Source: Flagellimonas taeanensis (GTDB lineage: Bacteria; Bacteroidota; Bacteroidia; Flavobacteriales; Flavobacteriaceae). Taken from it: a stretch of 64,000 nt of DNA. Under the pieces are notes generated by a model. It had not been told where the DNA came from. It saw only the letters and a list, made by a program, of their open reading frames with translations, and did not search any database. Both the position numbers and the translations under genes were made by a program. The DNA is taken from NCBI RefSeq assembly GCF_003584105.1, contig NZ_QXFO01000005.1, forward strand, positions 1 to 64,000. The letters run 5' to 3'. The stretch's first letter is position 1, and every line of letters begins with the position of its first letter. This document shows, in pieces, positions 53,126 through 62,372 of the stretch.

Positions 53126-54475
53126 ATGAAGATCATTATTGCTGGAGCTGGTGAGGTAGGCTTTCATTTGGCAAAACTATTGTCCTATGAAGCCCAAGAT
53201 ATTACTTTGATCGACACGGACAAGGAGAAGCTGTCCTACGCGGACAACCATTTGGACATACGCGTCCTGAAGGGGGATGCCACTTCCATTCAGGTGTTGC
53301 AGGATGCCGATGTGGATGGTTCGGATTTGGTGATCGGGGTCACGGCCTCCGAAACCACGAACCTCACCCTTTGCCTATTGGCAAAACAACTAGGTTGTAA
53401 AAGGACCATGGCCCGGATATCCAACACGGAATTTATGGACAATCGGGATATCCTAAAGTTTGAAGAGTTGGGGATCGATGAGCTCATCTCCCCGGAACGG
53501 CTTGCCGCTATGGAAATACAGTTGATGCTGAACCAATCGGCTTTTAACGATACCTACGAATTTGAAGGAGGTCTGTTGACCATGTTCGGCGTGATCCTGC
53601 CCAAGACCGCACCCTTTGTGGGCAAAATGGTCAAGGAGGCTGCCCGTATTTTCCCGGAATTGCATTTTATGCCCATTGCTTTGCAGCGTATGGGTACCCA
53701 ATTCACCCTCATTCCACGTGGGGATACTGTGTTCAAGGAAGGGGATCAGGTCTATTTCATCACTTCGGACAAAGGGGTGGAGGAATTGTACAAACTCACA
53801 GGGATGCAGAAGCAAGAGATCAAGAACGTGATGATCCTTGGTGGGAGCAAGGTCGGTTTCAAGACCGCACGGGACCTATGCAGTAAAAAATTCAATGTCA
53901 AACTGATAGAGAAGAACAAAGAAAAAGCGTTCGATATTGCCGATGAACTTCCCCATGCGCTGGTCATCAACGGGGATGGGAGGAATGTGGAGCTTTTGGA
54001 AGAGGAGAGCCTCGAGTCTATGGATGCCTTCATAGCCGTCACAGGAAATTCGGAGACCAACATCATGTCCTGTCTTGTGGCCAAGAACAAAAAGATAAAA
54101 AAGACCATCGCCTTGGTGGAGAACATGGATTATTTCCAGTTGTCGCATTCCATTGGTGTGGATACGCTCATCAATAAAAAACTGTTGGCCGCCAATAGCA
54201 TATTCCGATACATTCGAAAAGGCGAAGTGTTGGCATTGACCCGCCTCAACAACCTCAATGCGGAAATATTGGAGTTTGAGGTAAAAGCTACCTCATTGGT
54301 AAACGGAGAGATCATCAAAGAACTGAACTTTCCACGCGAGGCGAGCATAGGAGGGGTAATTCGGAATGGAGAGGGCATCATTGCCCTGGGCGATTTTAGG
54401 ATAGCCCAAGGGGACAAAGTGGTGGTCTGTTGCCTACCCAAGGCCATTCCCAAGATAGAAAAGCTGTTCCTATAA
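53126..54475 (+). CDS. trkA: Trk potassium uptake regulatory subunit TrkA
   Basis: A 449-aa cytoplasmic protein with two RCK halves, each an NAD-binding Rossmann domain (GAGEVGFHLA near residue 7; LGGSKVGFKTA near 237) followed by a TrkA-C domain. It gates TrkH in response to NAD(H)/ATP. Its TAA stop overlaps the trkH ATG by one base, so both are made from one transcript. About 180 bp of non-coding sequence separates it from the divergent ubiE. Confidence 0.95.
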   Translation: MKIIIAGAGEVGFHLAKLLSYEAQDITLIDTDKEKLSYADNHLDIRVLKGDATSIQVLQDADVDGSDLVIGVTASETTNLTLCLLAKQLGCKRTMARISNTEFMDNRDILKFEELGIDELISPERLAAMEIQLMLNQSAFNDTYEFEGGLLTMFGVILPKTAPFVGKMVKEAARIFPELHFMPIALQRMGTQFTLIPRGDTVFKEGDQVYFITSDKGVEELYKLTGMQKQEIKNVMILGGSKVGFKTARDLCSKKFNVKLIEKNKEKAFDIADELPHALVINGDGRNVELLEEESLESMDAFIAVTGNSETNIMSCLVAKNKKIKKTIALVENMDYFQLSHSIGVDTLINKKLLAANSIFRYIRKGEVLALTRLNNLNAEILEFEVKATSLVNGEIIKELNFPREASIGGVIRNGEGIIALGDFRIAQGDKVVVCCLPKAIPKIEKLFL

Positions 54476-55965
54476 TGAGGCTCAATACACGAATCATTAT
54501 CCACATTATGGGGCTTTTGCTCCTTTGTAACGGCTCTTTCATGCTTTTGGCCGCTTTTACCAGTGCCATATATAAGGATGGTGCCACTCTGGACATTTCC
54601 CTTGCTGCCATTGTCACGATGCTTTTTGGGATCATGGCCATGTTTTATACCCGAGGGCATAAAAAGGAGGTCAAGCGAAAAGAAGGCTATATTGTGGTGA
54701 CCTTCGGATGGATCGTGATGTCCATTTCAGGGATGTTGCCCTATCTTTTTTCGGGGTCCATTCCTTCCATAACCGATGCCTTTTTTGAGACCATTTCCGG
54801 CTACACCACAACAGGTGCCTCCATTTTGGACGATATTGAAGTACTCCCCGAGGGAATTTTGCTTTGGCGGAGCCTTACCCATTGGATCGGCGGAATGGGG
54901 ATCATTGTGCTGGCCATTGCCATATTGCCATTGTTGGGTATAGGGGGCATGCAGTTGTTCGCGGCAGAGGCCCCTGGTCCTGGTGGGGACAAATTGCACC
55001 CTAGGATAACGGACACGGCCAAACGACTTTGGCTTATCTATTTCGGTTATACCGTATTGGAGACCTTGTTGCTGAAGCTGGCAGGGATGACCTTTTTTGA
55101 TGCGATCAACCATTCTTTGGCGACCATGTCCACGGGTGGGTTTTCCACCAAAAATGCAAGTTTGGCCTACTGGAACCACCAACCCATCATACAGTACATC
55201 ACCATTCTTTTTATGTTCTTGGCAGGGAGCAATTTCGTCCTCAGCTATTTCGCCTTGACCGGAAAAGTGCAACGAGTACTCCGGGACGAGGAATTCAAGT
55301 ATTACCTATGGTTTATATTGATTTTTAGTGTTTTGGCTGCATTGGGTGTCTATTTCAAAGCAGATATTGGCGTTTCTGAATACCATCCCATGGTGTGGGG
55401 CGAGGCGGAAAGTGCCTTTAGGCATGCCCTTTTTCAAGTGGTCTCGGTCATCACGACAACAGGTTTTGTGTCTGCTGATTTTACGGCATGGACACCTTTT
55501 TTGACCGTTTTCTTTTTTGGGTTGATGTTCCTGGGAGGCTCGGCAGGATCTACGGCAGGGGGCATCAAGGTGATGCGCCACCTGATCATCATCAAAAATG
55601 GTATTTTGGAGTTCAAACGGACCCTGCACCCCAATGCGATCATTCCTGTCCGTTACAATGAAAAGACAGTGACCGAGCATATCGTGTACAATGTGATCGC
55701 CTTCTTTGTGCTGTACATGTTGCTTTTCATCATAGGCTCCTTGGTGCTCGGATTCTTGGGCCTTGACTTTATCTCCGCTGTTGGGGGTGCCGCCTCTTCG
55801 TTGGGCAATGTGGGTCCTGCGTTTGGCGAACTGAACCCTGTGAGCAATTACAACAGCCTTCCCCCGGCAGGAAAATGGTGGTGCGGCTTTTTGATGTTGT
55901 TGGGACGTCTCGAATTGTTCACCGTACTCATTGTTCTTACCCCATATTTCTGGAAAAAGACGTAA
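54475..55965 (+). CDS. trkH: Trk potassium channel subunit TrkH
   Basis: A 496-aa inner-membrane K+ transporter with about ten to twelve helices and four P-loop filter segments: YTTTGASIL, STGGFST, TTTGFVSADF and SLGNVGPAFG. The glycines at each filter position are in place. The ATG at 54475 overlaps the trkA stop, and an upstream in-frame ATG inside trkA is unlikely. A strong bidirectional terminator follows immediately. Confidence 0.95.
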   Translation: MRLNTRIIIHIMGLLLLCNGSFMLLAAFTSAIYKDGATLDISLAAIVTMLFGIMAMFYTRGHKKEVKRKEGYIVVTFGWIVMSISGMLPYLFSGSIPSITDAFFETISGYTTTGASILDDIEVLPEGILLWRSLTHWIGGMGIIVLAIAILPLLGIGGMQLFAAEAPGPGGDKLHPRITDTAKRLWLIYFGYTVLETLLLKLAGMTFFDAINHSLATMSTGGFSTKNASLAYWNHQPIIQYITILFMFLAGSNFVLSYFALTGKVQRVLRDEEFKYYLWFILIFSVLAALGVYFKADIGVSEYHPMVWGEAESAFRHALFQVVSVITTTGFVSADFTAWTPFLTVFFFGLMFLGGSAGSTAGGIKVMRHLIIIKNGILEFKRTLHPNAIIPVRYNEKTVTEHIVYNVIAFFVLYMLLFIIGSLVLGFLGLDFISAVGGAASSLGNVGPAFGELNPVSNYNSLPPAGKWWCGFLMLLGRLELFTVLIVLTPYFWKKT

Positions 55966-55967
55966 TA

Positions 55968-55998
55968 AAAAACCTCTTGAGGTTGTCAAGAGGTTTTT
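55968..55998. terminator. Bidirectional terminator after trkH
   Basis: AAAAACCTCTTGA (55968-55980) pairs perfectly with TCAAGAGGTTTTT (55986-55998) around loop GGTTG. It can end trkAH on the + strand and transcripts of the convergent aminotransferase gene on the minus strand. Confidence 0.9.
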
Positions 55999-56114
55999 GT
56001 GCTAAGAATAGCTTTGATTGAAATTTTTGTTCTCCTGGACCGGTTTTCAGGATTTGATTTCAATGTTTCCAAAAGGATGGGATGCTGAACCGAGTTCAGC
56101 ATGAATCCCTATAA

Positions 56115-57302
56115 TTACACCACGGCCTTGATACGGGCAATGGCTTCCCTTAATTCTTTTTCTGAAGCTGCATAGGAAATACGGATGCAGTTGGGGTTTC
56201 CGAATGCTTCACCCGTTACCGTGGCCACATTGGCGTGTTCCAACAGATACAATGCAAAATCCTCGGCACTGTTGATGGTGGTCCCTTTCAATGTTTTTCC
56301 GAAGAATGCGGAAATATCGGGGAACACATAGAAAGCACCTTCGGGTACATTGAGTTTGAACCCATCGATTTCACCCAACAATTCGAGGACAAGATCTCTT
56401 CTCTTGTGGAACTCGTCGATCATGTACTGGATTTTGCTCACTGGCGCTTCCAAAGCGGTGATCACGGCACGTTGCGCAATGGAATTGGCCCCGCTGGTCA
56501 CCTGTCCCTGAAGTTTGTTGCAGCCCTTGGCAATCCATTCTGGGGCTCCAATATATCCAATTCGCCATCCGGTCATCGCAAAGGCTTTGGAAACACCGTT
56601 CACGGTCACTGTTCTGTCATACATTCCATCGATTCCGGCAATGCTTACGTGTCCTCCTTTGGTGAAATTGATGTGTTCGTAAATTTCATCGGAGACCACA
56701 TAGATGTCCGGGTATTTTTTCAAGACCTCGGCCAAACCTTCCAACTCAGCTTTGCTGTACACTGAACCACTGGGGTTACAAGGGGAGCTGAACCAAAACA
56801 TACGGGTCTTTGGGGTAATGGCAGCCTCCAATTGCTGTGGGGTCATTTTGAAATCGGTCTCGATCCCTGTCGGTACTTCAACGGGGACACCTTCTGCCAA
56901 TTTCACGATATCGCTGTAGCTTACCCAATAGGGGGCAGGTAGGATCACCTCGTCGCCTGGGTTCAATACTACCATGGCCACATTGTAGAGGGATTGTTTT
57001 GCCCCTGTGGAAACCACGATCTGGTTGGGTCCGTAGTCCAGTCCATTGTCCCTTTTGAATTTGAGGGTGATGGCCTTCTTTAGCTCGGGATACCCATCCA
57101 CTGGGGTGTAGCTGCTATAATTTTCATCAATGGCCTGTTTAGCCGCCTCTTTTATGAAATCGGGGATATTGAAGTCGGGCTCTCCCAAGCTCAACCCTAT
57201 GATATCCTTGCCTTCATTTCGTAACTCCCTGGCCTTGGCCGCCATGGCCAAAGTTGCTGACGTGGACATGTTCTGGATCCTGTCAGATAGATGGTTGCTC
57301 AT
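56115..57302 (-). CDS. Class I pyridoxal-phosphate aminotransferase (aspartate type)
   Basis: A 395-aa cytoplasmic transaminase. The PLP lysine is Lys239 in SKAFAMTGWRIGY. Cofactor contacts Asn176 (CNPSG), Asp205 and Tyr208 are in place, as is Arg in the C-terminal substrate site (CIRISYA). Closest in character to the Ib aspartate/prephenate aminotransferases. Substrate range cannot be fixed from sequence. It follows the desaturase gene on the minus strand by about 15 bp. Confidence 0.9.
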   Translation of the reverse strand: MSNHLSDRIQNMSTSATLAMAAKARELRNEGKDIIGLSLGEPDFNIPDFIKEAAKQAIDENYSSYTPVDGYPELKKAITLKFKRDNGLDYGPNQIVVSTGAKQSLYNVAMVVLNPGDEVILPAPYWVSYSDIVKLAEGVPVEVPTGIETDFKMTPQQLEAAITPKTRMFWFSSPCNPSGSVYSKAELEGLAEVLKKYPDIYVVSDEIYEHINFTKGGHVSIAGIDGMYDRTVTVNGVSKAFAMTGWRIGYIGAPEWIAKGCNKLQGQVTSGANSIAQRAVITALEAPVSKIQYMIDEFHKRRDLVLELLGEIDGFKLNVPEGAFYVFPDISAFFGKTLKGTTINSAEDFALYLLEHANVATVTGEAFGNPNCIRISYAASEKELREAIARIKAVV

Positions 57303-57317
57303 GTGATATGCTAGTTT

Positions 57318-58421
57318 TTACTGGTATTGAAGTGACGGGTTTTTGCCCAGTTCCTTCAAATGTTTGAAGTGCGAAATTATAGCTTTTCTGGTAGTTTTAT
57401 ATTCGTTGTAGGGTAAATTAAACTCCTTGGCCGTCTGTTTCACAATTTTGGAAATTTTTGTGTAGTGGATATGGCTGATGTTCGGGAATATGTGATGCTC
57501 CACTTGATGGTTCAATCCTCCCGTGAACCAATTCACTATCTTGTTCTTTGTGCCAAAATTTACAGTGGTGAACAGTTGGTGGATGGCCCAGGTGTTCTTC
57601 ATATTGCCCTCCTCATCGGGGAGAGGGGTGTCCGCATGGTCCACAATGTGTGCCAATTGGAATACCACACTCAGGATAACACCGGCCACATAGTGCATGA
57701 TGAAAAACCCAAGAAGCACTTGCCACCAAGCAATATCGGCAAAAATCAATGGAAGGACAATCCAAATAGTGATGTAGATTACTTTGGTAATGACCAGTGT
57801 GCTCCAGTTGATCACGGGGTTTGGAAGTTTGCCGTAGCTTAGTTTGCGCTTCATATAGCGGTACATCTGCTGGAAATCCGTGGTGATGGCCCAATTGAAG
57901 GTCAATAATCCATACAGCAGGATAGAATAGTAATGTTGGAACTTATGGTGTTTCCTCCATTCTGCATGCTTGGAGAACCTTAGGATCCTACCCGCTTCCA
58001 TATCCTCATCGTGTTCATGGATGTTGGTGTAGGTGTGATGGAGGACGTTATGCTGTACTTGCCAGTTGTACACATTGCCCGCCAAGATATAGATGCTGCT
58101 TCCCATCAGCTTGTTCACCCATTTCTTGTTGGAATAGGAGCCGTGGTTGCCATCGTGCATTACGTTCATGCCCACACCGGCCATGCCCACTCCCATGGTG
58201 ATGGAAAGTAAAAGATAGCCCCAAAAAGGCAGGTTCAAGGTCAACATTAAAAAGTAGGGTGTCAAAAAAACGGCAAACATCACTATGGTCTTGAGGTGAA
58301 GTTTCCAGTTTCCGGTTTTTTTGAGATCATTTTCATTGAAGTATTCGTTCACTCTTTTGTTCAGTGTCCTAAAAAACTGTGCTGAATCCTTTCTTGAAAA
58401 CCGGACGGTATTCTTATCCAT
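57318..58421 (-). CDS. Membrane fatty acid (acyl) desaturase
   Basis: A 367-aa integral-membrane di-iron desaturase. Three His boxes: HDGNHGS, HNVLHHTYTN and HQVEHHIFP, with four hydrophobic helices around them. It introduces a cis double bond into membrane fatty acyl chains and helps adjust fluidity. No N-terminal cytochrome b5 domain is present, so an external electron donor is needed. The ATG at 58421 is supported by a promoter-like pair (-7 at 58436-58443) lying before it. An ATG further upstream would sit inside that promoter. Confidence 0.9.
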   Translation of the reverse strand: MDKNTVRFSRKDSAQFFRTLNKRVNEYFNENDLKKTGNWKLHLKTIVMFAVFLTPYFLMLTLNLPFWGYLLLSITMGVGMAGVGMNVMHDGNHGSYSNKKWVNKLMGSSIYILAGNVYNWQVQHNVLHHTYTNIHEHDEDMEAGRILRFSKHAEWRKHHKFQHYYSILLYGLLTFNWAITTDFQQMYRYMKRKLSYGKLPNPVINWSTLVITKVIYITIWIVLPLIFADIAWWQVLLGFFIMHYVAGVILSVVFQLAHIVDHADTPLPDEEGNMKNTWAIHQLFTTVNFGTKNKIVNWFTGGLNHQVEHHIFPNISHIHYTKISKIVKQTAKEFNLPYNEYKTTRKAIISHFKHLKELGKNPSLQYQ

Positions 58422-58435
58422 AAAAAAAATTTTTA

Positions 58436-58468
58436 CAAAGGTAACCATTATTGACCGTATAAGATCAA
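58436..58468 (-). promoter_or_regulatory. Putative desaturase promoter (-33 TTG, -7 TACCTTTG)
   Basis: On the minus strand, TTG (58466-58468) and TACCTTTG (58436-58443) are separated by 22 bp, the same geometry as the gldB promoter. The predicted transcript starts about 10 bp before the ATG. Confidence 0.55.
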
Positions 58469-58508
58469 CAACTACCTGTTAGAACGGTGTTAAGGTCTTT
58501 AAAAGTAT

Positions 58509-58516
58509 TAATTTTG
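58509..58516 (+). promoter_or_regulatory. Putative -7 box (TAATTTTG) for rsmG
   Basis: An exact TAnnTTTG match 20 bp upstream of the rsmG ATG. No convincing -33 element. Confidence 0.4.
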
Positions 58517-58536
58517 TTGAAATTAACAGTTGGGAT

Positions 58537-59178
58537 ATGAATGCGGACCTGGTTTTCAAATATTTTACGACGCTCACCGATTTACAAAAGGAGCATTTCA
58601 AGGAGTTGGAATTTTTGTACAAGGACTGGAACACCAAGATCAATGTGGTTTCCCGGAAAGACATTGACGAGCTGTACCTTCGCCATGTACTCCATTCTTT
58701 GGGTATTGCACGTATCCAGACCTTCAATGAGGGCAGTCAGATATTGGATGTAGGGACCGGGGGAGGATTTCCTGGGATTCCGCTGGCCATTTTATTTCCC
58801 AATGTGGAGTTCACTTTGGTGGATGCTATCGGGAAAAAGGTGAAAGTGGTGCAGGAAGTGGTGGATGGGCTGAAACTCCAGAACGTTACTGCTATCCACA
58901 CCAGGGTCGAAGATCTGCCCGGCCAATATGATTTTATCGTAAGTAGGGCCGTGGCCGCAATGCCCACTTTTGTGCATTGGACGAAGGGCAAGATCAAAAA
59001 GGATTCATCGCACGAGCGAAAAAATGGCATACTTTACCTCAAAGGCGGAGACCTTACTGAGGAGCTAAAGGATTATACCACCATTCAAACCTTTGATTTG
59101 AAGGAGTATTTTGAAGAGGATTTTTTTGAGACCAAGAAGGTGGTCTATCTACCACAAAAATTCAAGGGAAGTCACTAG
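58537..59178 (+). CDS. rsmG: 16S rRNA (guanine(527)-N(7))-methyltransferase RsmG
   Basis: A 213-aa SAM-dependent methyltransferase for G527 of 16S rRNA; loss gives low-level streptomycin resistance in other bacteria. SAM motif LDVGTGGGFPGIPLAI (about residues 69-83) and the KDIDELYLRHVLHSL and VEDLPGQYDFIVSRAVA segments are diagnostic. It is divergent from the desaturase gene. Its stop overlaps the end of a short minus-strand reading frame. Confidence 0.95.
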   Translation: MNADLVFKYFTTLTDLQKEHFKELEFLYKDWNTKINVVSRKDIDELYLRHVLHSLGIARIQTFNEGSQILDVGTGGGFPGIPLAILFPNVEFTLVDAIGKKVKVVQEVVDGLKLQNVTAIHTRVEDLPGQYDFIVSRAVAAMPTFVHWTKGKIKKDSSHERKNGILYLKGGDLTEELKDYTTIQTFDLKEYFEEDFFETKKVVYLPQKFKGSH

Positions 59179-59297
59179 ATGCTGTACATCCGTTCATAGA
59201 CCCGTTTGCACTTTCTTGAATAGTCCTTGGCATATTGCCAAAAACGGTCGTATTTCTTGATCATCAAATTTCCCCATGCATTGATTCGTTCTTTCAT
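59175..59297 (-). CDS. Candidate 40-residue small protein
   Basis: A complete 41-codon frame on the minus strand starting ATG at 59297 and ending TAG at 59175, overlapping the rsmG stop by two bases. The product is basic and aromatic-rich, starting MKERINAWGNLMIKKYDRFW and continuing with a QYAKDYSRKCKRVYERM-like helix. The composition looks like a real amphipathic helix rather than random sequence. I do not recognise a family. No strong promoter box was found upstream. 59298-59422 holds nothing I can support. Confidence 0.45.
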   Translation of the reverse strand: MKERINAWGNLMIKKYDRFWQYAKDYSRKCKRVYERMYSI

Positions 59298-59422
59298 ATC
59301 TAAATGATTTAAAGGTGTTAAGTTAATAAAGTTACATTTGGATAACAATTACTTAACGTTAATTTTACATTTAAATTATGGATAAGTTGATGTTTTATAG
59401 TGGAATAACGCTCATTGGGCTA

Positions 59423-60187
59423 TCATTCATATAGGTTTTCCGTGTCCGCATCGGCAATATCGACGAACAGTTTTGCCATTTTTGAGCAAACGGCCTCAAA
59501 AAACAACTTTCCCTTTTCTGCTGTTGCTTTGGATGGATCACCAACACCTGTATCCGCACTGATCTTGGACCATGGTCGCTCCGTCCAGGCCCATCCTTCG
59601 GAAAAGGCTTTGATCTTATTTTTGAATTCTTTTCCATCCCCCCAATCTTCTTTGGGGAGTACTAATTCTGGCGTCAAATGAAGAATGAGACTGGTTTCCA
59701 TTTCATCGGCATGGTCACCGGGATTTTCAAAGATGTCCTTTTTTCCCACTATTTTGAACCAATTGGTCACACAGATGAACATTTTGGGGAAGAGCAGTCC
59801 CAATTCCCGTACCAGTGCTTCCCAATTGTTGCCGCCATGACTGTTGAGGATCATGAATTTATGGATTCCTTGTCTGTCCAAAACGGTCAATATATCCTTC
59901 AAAATGGCAAATTGGGTGCTGGGGTTCAGATTCATATCCAGATAGATATCGGATTGCCCCGTATTTACTCCAAATGGAATAGTGGGCAACACTACAACCT
60001 TGCAACCTTGGTCCCAAGCCAATCGTGCGGATTCTTCGGCGATTGCCGTGCCTTCAATGGTGTCCGTGGCATACGGCAGGTGATAGTTATGGGCTTCAGT
60101 GGCACCCCAAGGGAGGACGACCAAATCAAAGGATTCGTCTTTCAAATGTTTCCAATTGGTCTCGGCCAAAATATAGGGTCTGGGCAT
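59423..60187 (-). CDS. Creatininase family amidohydrolase
   Basis: A 254-aa metal-dependent amidohydrolase. N-terminal metal-binding cluster WGATEAHNYHLPYATDT (Glu31, His33, His36, Asp42) and the SHGGNNW loop are characteristic of creatininase/FAPy-hydrolase relatives. The substrate in this organism is unknown; homologues act on creatinine, riboflavin intermediates or mycofactocin precursors. It is preceded by the pruA terminator, so it probably has its own promoter. Confidence 0.85.
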   Translation of the reverse strand: MPRPYILAETNWKHLKDESFDLVVLPWGATEAHNYHLPYATDTIEGTAIAEESARLAWDQGCKVVVLPTIPFGVNTGQSDIYLDMNLNPSTQFAILKDILTVLDRQGIHKFMILNSHGGNNWEALVRELGLLFPKMFICVTNWFKIVGKKDIFENPGDHADEMETSLILHLTPELVLPKEDWGDGKEFKNKIKAFSEGWAWTERPWSKISADTGVGDPSKATAEKGKLFFEAVCSKMAKLFVDIADADTENLYE

Positions 60188-60213
60188 TTTGTTGCGTTTA
60201 GAGGATGAAAAAA

Positions 60214-60240
60214 GGCCACTATTCTTTTGGAATAATGGCC
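60214..60240 (-). terminator. Terminator after pruA
   Basis: GGCCACTATTC (60214-60224) pairs with GAATAATGGCC (60230-60240), one G-U on the transcript. On the minus strand a T-run follows. It lies 27 bp after the pruA stop. Confidence 0.8.
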
Positions 60241-60266
60241 ATGAATTTAATGAATAAGCTTTTAAT

Positions 60267-61895
60267 CTATCCCAAAAATGGGTAACGATAATTTTCAGGG
60301 GTCACAAAGGTCTCCTTGATCAACCTAGGGGAAACCCAACGAAGCAAGTTCTGCATGGAACCGGCCTTGTCGTTGGTCCCAGATGCCCTTGCACCGCCAA
60401 ATGGCTGTTGGCCCACAACGGCCCCAGTGGGCTTGTCATTGATGTAGAAGTTACCGGCAGCGTTCTGCAATGCCCTGGTGGCCTCGTCGATTGCGTAGCG
60501 ATCTTTGGCCAACACGGCCCCGGTCAACCCATACTCGGATGTGCCGTCCACCAGCTCCAATGTTTTGCTCCAATCCTTGTCCTCATAAATATACACGGTG
60601 ACCACTGGGCCGAACAACTCGGTGTACATGGTCTCATACTTTGGATTGGTGGTCAAAATAACGGTGGGCTCCACAAAGTATCCCACAGATTTGTCGTACC
60701 CGCCACCTACAATGATTTCGGCATCCTTGTCGGCCTTGGCCTGATCAATGTATTTGGCCAATTTGTCAAAAGAGCCCTCATGGATCACCGCGGTGATAAA
60801 ATTGCTCATATCGGCCGGAGTGCCCGGTTTGTTGAAAGACGCCACATCCGCCTTCACCAAATCCAAGATCTCGTTTGCAGTGGATTTGGGCAGATAGACC
60901 CTGGAGGCAGCACTACATTTCTGTCCTTGGAACTCAAAGGCACCGCGGGTAATGGCCGTGGCCACTTGTTGGGGCTTGGCGGTAGGGTGGGCTATGATAA
61001 AGTCCTTTCCTCCGGTCTCACCAACAATCCTAGGGTATGTTTTATAGGTATGGATGTTGTTCCCGATCTGTTTCCAAAGCTCCTTGAAGACATGGGTGGA
61101 TCCTGTAAAGTGTATCCCCGCAAAATCAGGACTGGCCAACAAGGTATCGGAAATCATCACGGGATCGCCATAGATCACATTGATGACCCCATCGGGCAAT
61201 CCTGCTTCCTTGAATACGTCAACGATGACCTTGGCGGAAAACACTTGGCTGTCGCTGGGCTTCCAAACCACTACGTTGCCCATCATTGCGGCACTGGCCG
61301 GAAGGTTTCCGGCAATGGCGGTAAAGTTGAACGGGGTAATGGCATAGACAAAACCTTCCAGAGGCCTATATTCCACACGGTTCCAAACCCCTTCGGAGGA
61401 TTCGGGCTGCTCGGAATAGATCTGTGACATGTATTCCACATTGAACCTCAAGAAGTCCACGATTTCACAAGCGGAATCAATTTCGGCCTGATAGATGTTC
61501 TTTGATTGGGCCAGCATGGTCGAGGCGTTCATCTTGGCACGGTAGGGGCCTGCGATGAGTTCGGCAGCCTTCAGGAAGATGGCGGCACGCTGCTCCCAAG
61601 TAAGGTCTGCCCAAGCCTTTCTGGCTTCCAGGCAGTTGGAGATGGCTTGTTCCACATGCTTTTTTTCGGCCAAATGATAGTGGCCCACAATATGCTTGTG
61701 CTCGTGTGGAGGTGATATGGGTCTGGTGTTTCCGGTCTTGATCTCTTCACTGCCAATATAAAGAGGAACATCAACCTTTCCATTGTAATAGGCCTCGTAC
61801 TGTTTTAATACTTCTTCGCGCTCCGGACTGCCCGGGGCGTAACTTTTTACCGGCTCGTTGATTGCGGTTGGAACTTGAAAAAATCCTTTTCCCAT
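60267..61895 (-). CDS. pruA: L-glutamate gamma-semialdehyde dehydrogenase (P5C dehydrogenase)
   Basis: A 542-aa NAD+-dependent aldehyde dehydrogenase for the second step of proline catabolism, giving glutamate. Catalytic Cys327 in GQKCSAA and Glu293 in VGETGGKDF are present, and the nucleotide-binding FTGSTHVF segment is normal. Size and sequence match stand-alone PruA rather than the PutA fusion; no proline dehydrogenase gene is next to it. A TAACTTTG box lies about 45 bp upstream of the ATG. Confidence 0.94.
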   Translation of the reverse strand: MGKGFFQVPTAINEPVKSYAPGSPEREEVLKQYEAYYNGKVDVPLYIGSEEIKTGNTRPISPPHEHKHIVGHYHLAEKKHVEQAISNCLEARKAWADLTWEQRAAIFLKAAELIAGPYRAKMNASTMLAQSKNIYQAEIDSACEIVDFLRFNVEYMSQIYSEQPESSEGVWNRVEYRPLEGFVYAITPFNFTAIAGNLPASAAMMGNVVVWKPSDSQVFSAKVIVDVFKEAGLPDGVINVIYGDPVMISDTLLASPDFAGIHFTGSTHVFKELWKQIGNNIHTYKTYPRIVGETGGKDFIIAHPTAKPQQVATAITRGAFEFQGQKCSAASRVYLPKSTANEILDLVKADVASFNKPGTPADMSNFITAVIHEGSFDKLAKYIDQAKADKDAEIIVGGGYDKSVGYFVEPTVILTTNPKYETMYTELFGPVVTVYIYEDKDWSKTLELVDGTSEYGLTGAVLAKDRYAIDEATRALQNAAGNFYINDKPTGAVVGQQPFGGARASGTNDKAGSMQNLLRWVSPRLIKETFVTPENYRYPFLG

Positions 61896-61939
61896 GTTTG
61901 CTTTTAATTTTTGTTAGAATATTTATTACACAGTGGCAA

Positions 61940-61947
61940 CAAAGTTA
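61940..61947 (-). promoter_or_regulatory. Putative pruA -7 box (TAACTTTG)
   Basis: Exact TAnnTTTG match on the minus strand, about 44 bp before the pruA ATG, in the 87-bp gap after apaG. Confidence 0.45.
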
Positions 61948-61982
61948 CTAAAAGCAAAATCGATTTGGAAAGGAAGTGGTGC

Positions 61983-62369
61983 CTAGTTTATGGCGAAAGG
62001 GGCAGCGAACTTGAATGTGGGGATGTCCACTTCAAACTCTTCGGCATTGGTAAAATTCACCATGTGGTAGTGGCCCTTCATGGCCCCAATGGGCGATGCC
62101 AACAAGCAACCTGAGCTATAGGTGTGGGATTTTCCGGGTTTTATGACGGGTTTCCTGCCGATCACGCCCTCGCCATCCACCGTTTCGAGGTCCTTTAGGG
62201 CATCAAAAATGTCCCAGTGCCTTGCGGTGAGCTGCACCGTGTCCTTGCTTAGGTTCTCTATGGTAATGGTGTACCCGAAAGCATAGTGCATCCTATAGTT
62301 TTTGAAGAAAGTACCCTCAAAACTGGTCTGCACAGATACCTTTATCCCTTTGGTGACTTGAGTGAACAT
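61983..62369 (-). CDS. apaG: ApaG domain protein
   Basis: A 128-aa single-domain protein with the immunoglobulin-like ApaG fold: FAFGYTITIEN-type strand (YAFGYTITIENLSKDTVQL), RHWDIFDALKDLETVDGEGVIGRKP and the end segment IPTFKFAAP. In enterobacteria ApaG influences Co2+/Mg2+ efflux; its biochemical role is unclear. It begins 3 bp after the DUF3667 gene ends, so the two are likely co-transcribed. Confidence 0.93.
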   Translation of the reverse strand: MFTQVTKGIKVSVQTSFEGTFFKNYRMHYAFGYTITIENLSKDTVQLTARHWDIFDALKDLETVDGEGVIGRKPVIKPGKSHTYSSGCLLASPIGAMKGHYHMVNFTNAEEFEVDIPTFKFAAPFAIN

Positions 62370-62372
62370 ATG

